NCBI RefSeq assembly: GCF_043290135.1
Contig: NC_134702.1
Span: forward strand, 74,514,417-74,578,416
DNA length: 64,000 nt
Reading direction: 5' to 3'
Origin: Rhipicephalus microplus
Lineage: Eukaryota; Arthropoda; Arachnida; Ixodida; Ixodidae
Positions 42,609 to 54,101 of this stretch are shown piece by piece; position 1 is the stretch's first letter; every line of letters begins with the position of its first letter. Position numbers and translations under genes: made by a program. Below the pieces are notes generated by a model. It worked only from the letters and a program-made list of their open reading frames with translations, searched no databases and had not been told where the DNA came from.

Positions 42609-45319
42609 ACGCTAATGTACTTGTATTTGCGTTCGCAACACTCAACGCGGTGCAGTGATAGACAGGAAACAATCGTTTCGCTCGCCACAGTGAACGAGTT
42701 TCTTAATGCCAGCAAATCGATCAACCAGGTCGGATGCTAAAGGAGCTTTAGCGGCCAGCCTTACTACCGATGTATTGACACTTGTCTTATATGGTGATAG
42801 AGTAGCGAATGTTAGACGAGGTAAACGTTTTATTTTTTATTCTTAGTGGAACTAGTGGCTTCGCTGTGTTCTGCGAAATGTTCTTGTCGCTTGTTCGTGT
42901 CCTACGTCGACAGTAGATTACATCTCTATATTACTATCGAATCCACTACTCTGCCCTTGCGGCGAAACCGCAATTTTGTTCAGTTTCCTTGTAAATTCTA
43001 AGGTTTCTTTCCTTGTTCACTTCAATGTGGTGATTCGTAAATAGCTGCCAAATGCGCTACACGCCTTTGTTTTTTTTTCTGCGAGTTCTATTTGCATGAA
43101 GAAATTTTCTTGTTTTTACTTGAGATACATGCTTTGCCACGCATTCTGGTGCTGCTTTGCTGCCTCGAATTCTCGCTGTCTCTCCAGTCTCCCCCTCACC
43201 CTTTTCCCAATTCACCTCGTATAACAACTCTTGCAATTGTTTGCCATTATTGCGGAAGAGTGCAGCTGTTGCACAGAAACAGCCAATGTACAATACGGCC
43301 AGCTATTTTGTGTTCTAAATTAAATGTGGCAGCTTTGAATGACTATGTTGCAAGTTAATGTGAGGTTGTAACAAAATGCTAAAAATAAAAACGAGAAGTA
43401 CGCGTGAGCACCACGTCTACTTCATTTACTCCATCTGTGCAGTGCCTGTTTAGTAAAAAAGTTGAGAAGACGGTTGGTAAACGTGCTGAGCTTTCTACCA
43501 CGTAGTTCGCAATGATCACACAGATGGCTCGACTACCGCGTCGTACTGTAATGTGCCCGTGCTCTCTCAAACCACTGTTTCATTGAGATACCTCGTAACA
43601 GATCCAGAAAAATAAGCTGCTCTTTATACATCTTATAACATTCCAATTTGACCGCAATTTGTTGCTATCGAATTCATCGCATCGGCCTTGCGTCGAAACT
43701 TTGATTTTCTCTTTTATCTTGAGAGGAAGGGGAGAAGTTGGTGAGGAGTGGGTGAGGCGGAAACGTTACCAATCTTTAAAATACTTTGCAAGACTTACAT
43801 GGTGATGACAGCAAGTGCTGAAAGGAGAATTATTACTTTTTTGAATACAGCCATGATAAAGATCACAGTCAGTTTAACTTAAGTTCCAGAATACTGCCTA
43901 TCGGGAGTGACCGCAATGAATTTCAACTCTCTTGTGAATGGCTTTTGTATGCTCGTGATCTAAAATATCACATAGCGAAAAGACGACAATAGCAAAGTTG
44001 GACGTCTTTTTCTCCTCTAAAAACAATAGCCAGCGAATATATATTGTTTTATTGGTACAAACTGTATGTGAGTTTTATTATTATAATGCAAATATTTGCA
44101 AAGTCTCAGCGTTTTTTTCAGTGAGCATGCATTTGTATATGAATTGGCAGCTATGAGTTTTTACTGAAACCGACTATCAATATAAGTTTGCATGGAGCTA
44201 TTCAATGAAGCAGTCGAAAGAAAGAAAATTATTCTCGGATGATTCGTTAGTATTATTTAATTCAGCATTTATCAAATAACAGATTGGGCATCAAATGCCC
44301 TGAAACCTTGTTATGTTCAAGTCTCTAAAATTAAAAAAAAAACAAGCACAGAACGTAAACAACGTTATCGCAAAAAAAAATCTGGTTAGAAATTACACAC
44401 AAAACAAACATTGTAGAGAATCTTTCGCGAACTATTCAATGTCGCCTTTTCATGAAATGCCTATTTGTAGGATTTGAAGAAGTATTAGTTCATACAAAGC
44501 TCAAAACAACGGCTCAACCAACATCCCTGCGCTGTCAGTGCATCGGATGATCTGGACAGGTGTGCAACCGCTTCGCCATTTACTCTGTTGTGCACCTAGG
44601 TCCCCTCAGTGCACAAAGTGAATTCAAAACAATATTTTAGCGCAAGTTAAATTGTGTTATCGAGCGAAGTTTCCTCGCTATGGGCGTATGGAGACGGAGG
44701 ATATGGCCGAAAAATGAAGCCAACAATCATCTAAATTAGCGGTGGTGCTGTACGACATTTTTTGCCAAAGCACCCCAAGCACGCGTCAGCGAGCATCCCA
44801 GCAGTTCATCAGTGTGGTTAACTGGGACAGTGGGTGTGCTTCCAGCTTTAACGAGTGTGACAGAAAAGAAAGACGAGAGCATGGCCGACAACAGCGCTCA
44901 CCTAATTAATAGTGTCAGGAGAAAACAGAAAAACCAGACAATTGCATGTAGACAAGGTGAAACAAATTGGGGGATCTTAAAGGGGTCCTGAAACATTCTT
45001 TAAAGTAACCATGGAATTAATTCAGCGGAAAAGCATAATTTCTCACATACTCATGACCGCAAAAATACTGTTACGGGAGGGCACACAGAGAAACGGGGTT
45101 ACAGCTAAGATATATTTGCATTACGCCAAGCCTAAGCTGAGATGGCAAGCAAGAGCATGCCCCACATTCCAGAATAACGTCGTCTTTCTCGCTGTCTGTC
45201 TTGATTCTTCAGCGTGATGTAGCCTTGTAACATGAGTCCCGGGTGCAGAAGCACCGTCTCGGTGCTTTCTATGGCGTTGCGGAGTGGTAAAGCTTAAGTC
45301 GGGAGACATGAACCATGTC
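42609..45319. other. No recognised gene
   Basis: AT-rich sequence. No frame above 90 aa and no motif. Possibly intergenic or intronic. Confidence 0.5.
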
Positions 45320-45500
45320 TGTAGACAATGTCGTCGACAGCAATTTGCCAGTATTCTGAGTGAAGGTAGATGGAGGAAAAATACTTAGCGACATGAAGGC
45401 AATCCAGGGCGTCTTCAATGCGCGGTAGTGGGTAGACATCTTTCTTAGTGATCCGGTTCAGATGTGGTAGTCGACACAGAATCACCAACTGTCTGCCCAG
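45320..45500 (-). pseudogene. Ty3/gypsy RT scrap
   Basis: The minus strand gives FCVDYH then, after a frameshift, [20 protein letters not shown] and CLHVAKYFSSIYLHSEYWQI: RT motifs A-B region of the same protein family as elements A-C. Begins exactly where a BEL/Pao-like LTR start ends, so two elements are joined at 45500/45501. Confidence 0.88.
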
Positions 45501-45639
45501 TGATGATAACGTCACTCCTCGTCTTCTACACAATTTGTAACATCCTCTGCGCCCCACAGTGGCACATGACGACAAAGAAAACTGAACGCTCACATGAGTC
45601 CGAGTACATGTTCGTCAGTATTAGTAAGAGTTTCACGTC

Positions 45640-46870
45640 AGTCCTAGTAGTGTCATCCGGGTCTGTTTCCTGCACTTGATCTTCCAGCAGTGTTTTCGGC
45701 GCTTGTGCCACGTTCGTGCTATTGAGTGCGTTGACAGCGATGCACCTCTGTTGTCGCTAAGCAGGTTTCTTTTGTATCTGAATTCCCATTGAAGGCGCTT
45801 CCAAGAAAATATTGTGCAGCTCTTTCTCAGGCAACGTTTTCTTCGCTTTCTTTTTCTGGCTTCATTTACCTTGCATTTACTTTGCCTCCGTCCTCGTATC
45901 ATCCCTTCCCTTCGACGCTGTGACACTGTGTCGGCATTTCGCCGCTACGTGGTAATCAGCATTGCCGTACATATTCTCTTCAATCTTGATTTGTGCACCT
46001 TTATCATTGAGCAGAAGAGTGGCGCTGTACAAGGGGCTTGCTTTTTTGTCACCACGGACTTTTCTTTTTCATATGTTCTCGCTCTATCAAGTGGCCTTGA
46101 TATTTCTCGGTCGGGTACTTGTACGCACGGCGGTGAGGGCTTTTTAACGTGTGAGTCGGCCAGCCTTCGCTTGGACGCATTATCATCATCTCGTGAATAG
46201 CCTTCTAGATCTACGAAGTCTTCTTAGTCCTCAATCATGGGAATACTTTCCACCGCGAACACTGAAGTTGTTGTAGACTTCTTGTAAATAGCTCTATGGG
46301 TGCAGAACGCTAATGAGATCTCTAATAGCACAGAAGAGGCCTTCTCTGTAGCTGAAGTTCTAGCTTGTGGGCTGTCATTTTGTCCCTCTATTCGTCCTGT
46401 GGTACACTCATCGAAGTTCTGTGGGACAAGATGGCCGTTTAAGAAGTAATTGTTAGATTGCGGTCACATTGTCGGAGAAAGCATTTTTTTCTGAGTCTCC
46501 GTTCTCATACGCTTTGGTATTAAGTCTAGGTACGCCTGCCGAGCCTTTAGCGTATCTGCAACCTTATATTTTGCTCTGGCCCTTGCTAGAATAATCTTGT
46601 GCTCGTAAAGGTCAGCTTCCTACATCTCTGCTTCCACGTGATCGATGTCAACTGTGTCCTCTACTTCCTTGTTGATTCTTTTGAGTTCCTCATACTGCTC
46701 AATCAAAACTCGGTGAATACGTCGCAACTCACAGATTGGTGGGCGATTCGATTGCCGAAGACGTTCAACGTCTGCGATTACCTGCGTGATGGCCTTGCGT
46801 GTTTGACTTCACCTTTTGTAGAGGGCCTCCATAATCCGGCCCAGTGTCGCAAACGTGAGATGTCACTGGC
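45640..46870 (-). pseudogene. BEL/Pao-like gag remnant
   Basis: From 46850 downwards the minus strand encodes, with stops, IADVERLRQSN...LIEQYEELKRINKEVEDT...HVEAEM...LYEHKIILARAR. The long charged helix with regular Leu/Ile and a final E-E/A-D-x-Y-x-x-K-I is the usual N-terminal Gag pattern of BEL/Pao elements (DUF1759-like). A Lys/Arg-rich stretch at 45926-45780 may be its nucleic-acid-binding part. Many stops; no knuckle found. Confidence 0.5.
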
Positions 46871-46988
46871 CGGCCGTGTTACGAGGTGAAGTCGGCGTCA
46901 ACACGGCATCCATCGCAGAAGGTTTGCACAACAAATATCCGTCACTTCTCGGGCTGTCATTCTTTATGATCTTGTGCATATCGGACCA

Positions 46989-47210
46989 TCATCGTGGAGG
47001 GCGAGTCAGTACTGAGCCGGAGAAGACGTGAGGGCTCCCGTCTCGTGAGCCTCCAAACGGTGCTTGCGCTGTCAAGACGTACGTCGTTGACCTATGAACT
47101 GCTTTCACTTGTGAACATGGGGCCGCCGTCGTGAAGGGCGAGTCAGGACGGAGACGAAGTAGACGTGAGGGCTCCCGCCTCGTGAACCTCCAGACGATGC
47201 CTGCCTGCAC
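46989..47210. repeat. Tandem duplication in the putative BEL/Pao LTR
   Basis: Two units of about 75 bp (from 46992 and from 47129) share GGGCGAGTCAG, AGACGTGAGGGCTCCCG and CTCGTGARCCTCCARACG, spaced 137 bp apart. Frames through it are not coding. Confidence 0.75.
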
Positions 47211-47914
47211 TCACGCCAGTCTATGGGTGCTCCTAGTAGTCTTGGTTGCAACCGGATTAGTGCTGCCAGGTCACAGCGGTGGTTAGGCCTCGCACATCAG
47301 CTTTAGCCACGGCGGCTTCACAAAAGTCCTCGAGGCTACGACTGCGGTTGAAATTCGTGAAGTCCGCTCTGTCTCATCTCTGATGGTCCTTCCTTCCGGA
47401 TTTCTCGGCACGAAAATGTAGAGAAAAGGACAAGCCGCCGTCCCCATGGCGTAGCCCACCCGATTGACCTCTTCTTTATTCCAAATGCTGGTCTGATTCT
47501 TAATGATGATAACGTCACTGCTCGTCTTCTACACAATTTGTAACAGCGCCAATACACTTCGGCGTGACCCGGCGCGCGTGTGCGCCGGCGTTCGTTTCGT
47601 CGCGTCACGCCGACGATGCCTAAGGCCAGCCGCCGATCTCCCTGCCATATACTCGCCGGCGTGCGCTGCGTTGCTTTCACGCATGCGCCTTTGAGCGCGT
47701 CCGGTGTCCCTCCGTTACGAAGAAAGGCAGACGCAGTGCTGTCCGGGTAACGTCGTCGGCGTGAAATGCAGAACGTCGCATTTCGCGCCGGTTGCCGCCT
47801 GGCCGCGCCGAAGGACGGTGGTCGCGCCGGTCATGTCTGGCGTGCTAGCGTTTTGCTTGCGTAGCACCCCTGCACCCAGCGTGCGCGTGCGTCAATGTTA
47901 CGTCGGAGCATATT

Positions 47915-48335
47915 GGGCCCTTTATGATGCGCTCACTGCCGTTTCGCTAGCTTCACATATACTGATTTTGGTACTACGTGACGTGACTGGACGACAAAGG
48001 TATGCGACTGGTACAAACATGATAATCATGAGATGCGTGTCATGTAAGAACATCACAACATACCACGCTCATGATGCGCTCGCGGCCGTTTCGCTAGCTC
48101 CACATATACTAAATTTGGTATCACGTGACGTGAATAGACGACGGAGGTAAATGACACGTAGAAATGTGATAATCATGCTATGCGTGTCATGTAAAACTGA
48201 AGTACACGCTACGCTCATAGCACGCTCGCGGCCGTTTAAGTAGCTACCCATATACCATACTAGGTATCAGGTGACGTGAATAGATGACGAAGGTAAATGA
48301 CACGTCTTAACATGATAATCCTTACATGGAATTTA
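47915..48335 (+). repeat. About 146-bp tandem repeat, nearly three units
   Basis: The block ATGATGCGCTCRCKGCCGTT recurs at 47923, 48071 and (worn) 48216, followed each time by TAGCT...CATATAC, GGTA(C/T)YACGTGACGTGA and CATGATAATC/GTGATAATC. Units diverge progressively. It has the look of a minisatellite or satellite outlier. No coding. Confidence 0.85.
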
Positions 48336-48470
48336 TGTACGACAGAGTTGATCTCTGCCTCGTGTAACGTTTTGCTGATCTTAGTGACATCAACCTTCCT
48401 TATTCGTGCTTCACATATCATCGATTCCGGCTGTACGTGGAATCTGCCAATTTTGTAATATGTGTTGTTA

Positions 48471-50704
<2,234 letters not shown>

Positions 50705-50972
50705 CCTATAAGGAGACTCCTTCCGCTACATGGCATTTATGTATTGTTTTTTCCCGAAGCAGCGGCAAGTAACATCGTGGCTTCGTGGTCGAATACCTGC
50801 TTACCGCCTGAACGGCCCGGGTTCCATCCTTAATGGGACCGAACATTTTATTCTTTATCATTCGCTTCTTTTTCGATATTTTGCTATCGGATGTTTTTTC
50901 GCTCACAACCAACGGTGCCGTAGCCGACGGCGGAATTTCTGCGACTCAAGCTGTCTAAAGCTATCGCGTTAA
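50705..50972 (+). repeat. Second tRNA-like repeat family, copy 2
   Basis: The clearest copy. The tRNA-like block reads GTGGCTTCGTGGTCGAATAC then CCTGAACGGCCCGGGTTCCA, with a box-B-like GGTTCCATCC. Preceded by CTACATGGCATTTATGTATTG and followed by GGGACCGAAC, CTCACAACCAACGGTGCCG and CTATCGCGTTAA, as in copy 1. Confidence 0.7.
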
Positions 50973-51027
50973 ATAATGTTGCAGAAAAGCATATCTGACC
51001 GATGATACATGAAAGGGCGCAAAGTAT

Positions 51028-51210
51028 TCATGAGGTATGACACTTCTGCATCTGATCATGCCATTGAAGCCTGGACGATACACCTATGACTCTCCAATAA
51101 CGTGCAAACTTCACCGCGATTTCATGTGTGTGCCGTTTTTTGTGGCGATTCAAGATTTCTCTTCTACTGAAACTTTGATTACACTCACTTTTGCTACAAT
51201 GAATGGCCAA
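51028..51210 (-). pseudogene. C2H2 zinc-finger fragment
   Basis: A 60-aa frame with HCSKSECNQSFSRREILNRH followed by KKRH: CX4CX12HX3H, a complete classical zinc finger with the F-S-R-R-E core of TFIIIA-like proteins. Only one finger is present and no gene structure surrounds it. It lies in the left arm of an inverted repeat; the right arm carries a worn version. Probably a captured or retroposed scrap of a zinc-finger gene. Confidence 0.55.
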
Positions 51211-51565
51211 GTGTGGCCTTGTGTCATTTTTTACACTTCGTGCATGCTATTGGATCTAATATTTACGCACAAGCTATAGATATAAATTACTCAATTTGAA
51301 ACTTATCGTAAGATAATAGGATGTTATAAACTACACCAGTACTACGGTCCACAAAAGTTCATAACAAAAGCAAGAAAATGTTCAATTGCTTAACTAAAAT
51401 GTAGCATATAAAACATGTATACTTGCGATAAGTTTCACATTAGTCAAGTTAGTCGGTTCGTCAATGTTTGAGTCCACGAGCATGCGGAAAGTGTAAAATA
51501 GCAGCATGAGATATCAATTGGCCATTGCTTCTCCCGAAAGTGCATGTAACCCAAGTTTTCCTGGA
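51165..51565. repeat. Inverted pair of related segments (about 150-180 bp arms)
   Basis: The left arm (to about 51345) and the reverse complement of the right arm (from about 51400) share GAAACTTATCGYAAG, TTTTTACACTT, GCATGCT, ATGGCCA and more, in order. The arms are moderately diverged. It could be a foldback element or two head-to-head copies of one repeat. The zinc-finger fragment lies at the outer end of the left arm. Confidence 0.7.
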
Positions 51566-51794
51566 GCCCATATCTTGCATTGCCGCTGAGACCAGCGCCC
51601 ACGGGAAATCACAGGGGTGATTTACATGTCACTGGAAGGCCACAAGTTTACTAGTCACTCTGCATGGGCATCAACAGATGAAGACACCTCATGGATAGTT
51701 TGCGTCATGCTCATGTCTCATCAGTCACGTGGTTTGTTTGATACTTATTATCACTCAGTGCATGCTCGATGATTGTTTCTTATTCTTTTTGCAG

Positions 51795-52022
51795 ATGGTG
51801 TTCATTACCCTTCGCTTCAAAATGAAATTTTTGTTGTGGGCCAGTGCTTTTGCCAGCCGTTCCTCTTCTCTTCTTCCCCTTCCTTCATACTGTTCATTCG
51901 TTGAAGATGCTGGCATTCCGTCTCTGGTAAGGCTACCCCCGGAACACCTAGAACACTGCAAGGTTGCCTTGCAAAATTTGTGCCTGAGGTGTGTACAGGT
52001 GCAAAGTGTTCTAAGCAGCTGA
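51795..52022 (+). other. Possible exon, unrecognised
   Basis: TTCTTATTCTTTTTGCAG at 51777-51794 is a strong splice acceptor followed at once by ATGGTGTTC and an open frame of 75 codons ending at 52022 (LVRLPPEHLEHCKVALQNLC and others). I do not recognise the product. A last exon of a host gene is possible but unsupported otherwise. Confidence 0.25.
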
Positions 52023-52441
52023 CACGTGCACGAATAAGAGCAAAGACGCCGCAGGTTGGTCAAAAAGGCAGCACAGCTGCCGAGGACAACCTCTCCTGCT
52101 CAAGATGGAGAGAATCGGCACAAAAACACGGAGGACGCTAGAGCTCCGCGAAGAAGCACGATAATTTAAACGGGCCCCGTGCGCGTCGGCTTCTCAGTTG
52201 CTAGGCTGGCTTTGGTTCTCGGCGCATGCCACATATTCGCCGCAAGGAAACAAATCACTGCGCATGTAATATTGATTGTTTCAAGCTATTTGAGAATACT
52301 TACTTTGAGTACCTTTGCTAAGTGCATAGAACGCCACAAGTATTACTTTTGCAAATCAGTGAAAGGCCCACCATATGTACGTTAGAAAACGTGTTGTTAC
52401 GGGGCTGTTCGCTTTCTTGAAACCTTTAAAGCTCATGATAA
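52023..52441. other. No recognised feature
   Basis: Spacer before element C. Confidence 0.5.
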
Positions 52442-52462
52442 ATATTGCCACGTTCCATTTCC

Positions 52463-52471
52463 CAAGTTTTT
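52463..52471. repeat. Target duplication of copy 2, left
   Basis: CAAGTTTTT, part of the LTR. Confidence 0.7.
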
Positions 52472-52785
52472 AGATGCGGAGCATCTTATACTCGCGCCTT
52501 GTAGTGCGCCGTCCGCGTCGTCCGCGCCGTCCACACCGCTTCTCGAACATTCGACAGCTGACGCGCGCGCATGCGCCGTCGCGCCGTCGCCCACTCTTCC
52601 ACCATCTGTGCATCCCTTCCTCCTCTACACACCGCGCGCGCTTCACTCCTCCACCATCTGTGCACCCTTCCTCCTCTACACACCACGTTCGACATCTACA
52701 ATTCTCCTGATTCTCCAGTGGACGCGCATGTGGCGTCGCGCTTCGAGAACATTCAACAGCTGACAGTGCATGCGCCGTCGTGCTG

Positions 52786-52820
52786 TATATATACTCAAGG
52801 TCGGCGCTCGCTCGCTCAGT
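52786..52820 (+). promoter_or_regulatory. TATA plus TCAGT core promoter in hairpin-ended element
   Basis: TATATATA at 52786 and an arthropod-type initiator TCAGT at 52816-52820, 32 bp from T to the initiator A. This is normal RNA polymerase II spacing. A GC-rich leader then runs to the ATG at 52874. Confidence 0.55.
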
Positions 52821-52873
52821 TGCCACTCGTCGGTTGGTTTGTACGGCGCGTCGACGTCCAAGGTCGCGGTGAA

Positions 52874-53014
52874 ATGAATTCCAACGAATCCACAAACACA
52901 ATGATCGACGTCCCTTCGACCAGCGCCGCCCTTTCGCATACGTGTGTACGTGTTCACTCATTTAACACCCCCTCCTACAACCACGTTAACCAATTTAGCC
53001 ATCGACCCAAGTAA
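52874..53014 (+). CDS. Small ORF in hairpin-ended element (46 aa)
   Basis: MNSNESTNTMIDVPSTSA..., similar in its first 15 residues to the ORF at 8945-8766 of copy 1, and preceded by a similar leader (CGTCGGTTG, GACGT blocks). After about residue 20 the two diverge and this frame runs into the tandem repeats. Likely the start of a longer protein in an intact relative or in a host gene. Function unknown. Confidence 0.4.
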   Translation: MNSNESTNTMIDVPSTSAALSHTCVRVHSFNTPSYNHVNQFSHRPK

Positions 53015-53150
53015 GTCGCAATTTAACACCCCATTTCACAACCACGTTAACCAATTTAGCCATCGACCCAAGTAAGTAGCACTTTAACACCCCGTTAACC
53101 AATTATATGGTCCGCATCCTCCTCAGTGTTCCCCCGAGGGAAGCTGCGGG

Positions 53151-53159
53151 CAATTTTTT
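53151..53159. repeat. Target duplication of copy 2, right
   Basis: CAATTTTTT; the LTR continues from 53160. Confidence 0.7.
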
Positions 53160-53336
53160 GTTATCGTCCCCAAACACCACACGATTCTCAGCGCAAACCG
53201 CGCCTGCAGTTTTCGAGAAGGTTCCGAACTGTAGTAGATCATTTCGATAAGATCACGCCCACTGTGCGAACGATACAGATTGTTCTGGAACCTACGCCAC
53301 CGCCAGCAATAACGCTAGAACATTCGACGGCAAGAG

Positions 53337-53369
53337 TATAAATGTCGACGCGCTTCGCCGCTTGTCAGT
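53337..53369 (+). promoter_or_regulatory. LTR core promoter of element C
   Basis: TATAAA at 53337-53342 and TCAGT at 53365-53369, 30 bp apart to the initiator A. The same pair is in the 3' LTR (58327-58359) and, with CATAAA, in the LTR of element D. The start of the R region is expected at the initiator. Confidence 0.75.
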
Positions 53370-53519
53370 TGTTGATCGAATGCCGACGCTCCGTTCGCCG
53401 CTATCAGTCCGAAACTGCTATCTGTGCAAGACTGCTGCTGTAATTGGACTTTCCGTTTACCGGGCACAGGTTCGCCCAAATAAACAGTTAAATCCCAACA
53501 AGAAGTCTCCTGTCTTCGG

Positions 53520-53790
53520 CCACGTCACGACCCCGTTGACATCTGGTGGAGGTGCGGGGTAGAACCGGCGTTGACATTGTCGCCGTGGTCGACGTCAACG
53601 TCTTGGTTTTCCGAGCCTTGTCCAGTAAAAGCCCGTACTCCGGTGGCAGACCTTGTTGCCTGCGGCTAACTCGCTGCTCGTTGCTGGCGTCGGTGTCTTC
53701 ACGGCGTGGGCTGGGTTCACGGCTTGACGGAGGCGTCCGGTACATGGAAGAAACAGCACCTCCACCAGATGTCAAGGGGTCGTGACGTGG
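53520..53790. repeat. Inverted LTR-PBS-gag junction in element C
   Basis: 53520-53555 (LTR end plus PBS, TGACATCTGGTGGAGGTGC) recurs inverted at 53756-53790. The DNA between is gag 5' sequence in reverse: on the minus strand it reads MYRTPPSSREPSPRRE from 53743 downwards, like the gag start of element A. So the true LTR-PBS-gag start lies backwards behind a forward LTR-PBS. Confidence 0.85.
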
Positions 53791-53791
53791 C

Positions 53792-54101
53792 TTCAGCGCA
53801 GTGCGCCGAGGAAAACCGACGTTTGGCGCACCCCTGACTACCGCCCACTGTGCGACCACTGCGGCACACTTACCGCCGTTGCCAGTACCGACAAATGGGA
53901 CTGCGTGGCTTCGCCGTCGATGCACCACGTCCGCAGCCAGGGGAACGGCCACGTGACATCGCCGACTACCTGACAGGAACTCAATGGAAACCCCGAAGTC
54001 CTTCCCGTTCACCGTCGCCCAGCCGCCGCATGTCACCGCACCCCCGGCAGTACTCCGGCCCAACGCGGGGACGGTCTCCTAGCCCGTATCCGGGAAACTA
54101 A
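53792..54101 (+). pseudogene. Element C gag, C-terminal remnant
   Basis: Resumes at APRKTDVWRTPDYRPLCDHCG, matching element A just before its zinc knuckle, then shifts frame to YRRCQYRQMGLRGFAVDAPR and the Ser/Arg/Pro tail ending at 54101. The capsid-like middle of Gag is deleted. The knuckle keeps its first Cys pair (CDHC) and the last Cys in another frame. Confidence 0.85.

Larger units (their letters stand above)
45501..47545 (-). mobile_element. BEL/Pao-like LTR remnant
   Basis: A 42-bp segment with one mismatch occurs at 45501-45542 and 47504-47545 (minus strand start TGTTACAAATTGTGTAGAAG). Between them lies a gag-like region. I read 47545 down to about 46960 as a 5' LTR, with an AATAAAG signal, and 45542-45501 as the start of a 3' LTR cut off by the gypsy scrap. 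A purine-rich GCGCAGAGGA precedes the latter on the minus strand, a possible PPT. The pol region is missing. Confidence 0.55.
52472..53150 (+). mobile_element. Hairpin-ended element, copy 2 (in 5' LTR of C)
   Basis: 679 bp flanked by CAAGTTTTT (52463-52471) and CAATTTTTT (53151-53159), a 9-bp duplication with one mismatch. Head AGATGC-GGA-GCATCT at 52472-52486 is a perfect 6-bp stem with a GGA triloop. Subterminal inverted partner TATATGGTCCGCATC at 53103-53117; tail hairpin TTCCC-CCGA-GGGAA at 53129-53142. Inside: two 45-bp tandem units (52598-52686), a TATA/Inr promoter, a small ORF, and about 2.5 units of a 63-bp tandem repeat (52957-53106) with CAAGTAAGT splice-donor-like ends. Confidence 0.8.
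52446..53541 (+). repeat. 5' LTR of element C (interrupted)
   Basis: LTR parts 52446-52471 and 53160-53541 add up to 408 bp, matching the 407-bp 3' LTR. Has AATAAA at 53479-53484. Confidence 0.93.

Noticed and set aside
53488..54063. 191-aa minus frame as a gene
   Set aside because: It runs through the inverted gag segment and then antisense gag; the open frame is a by-product of the rearrangement.
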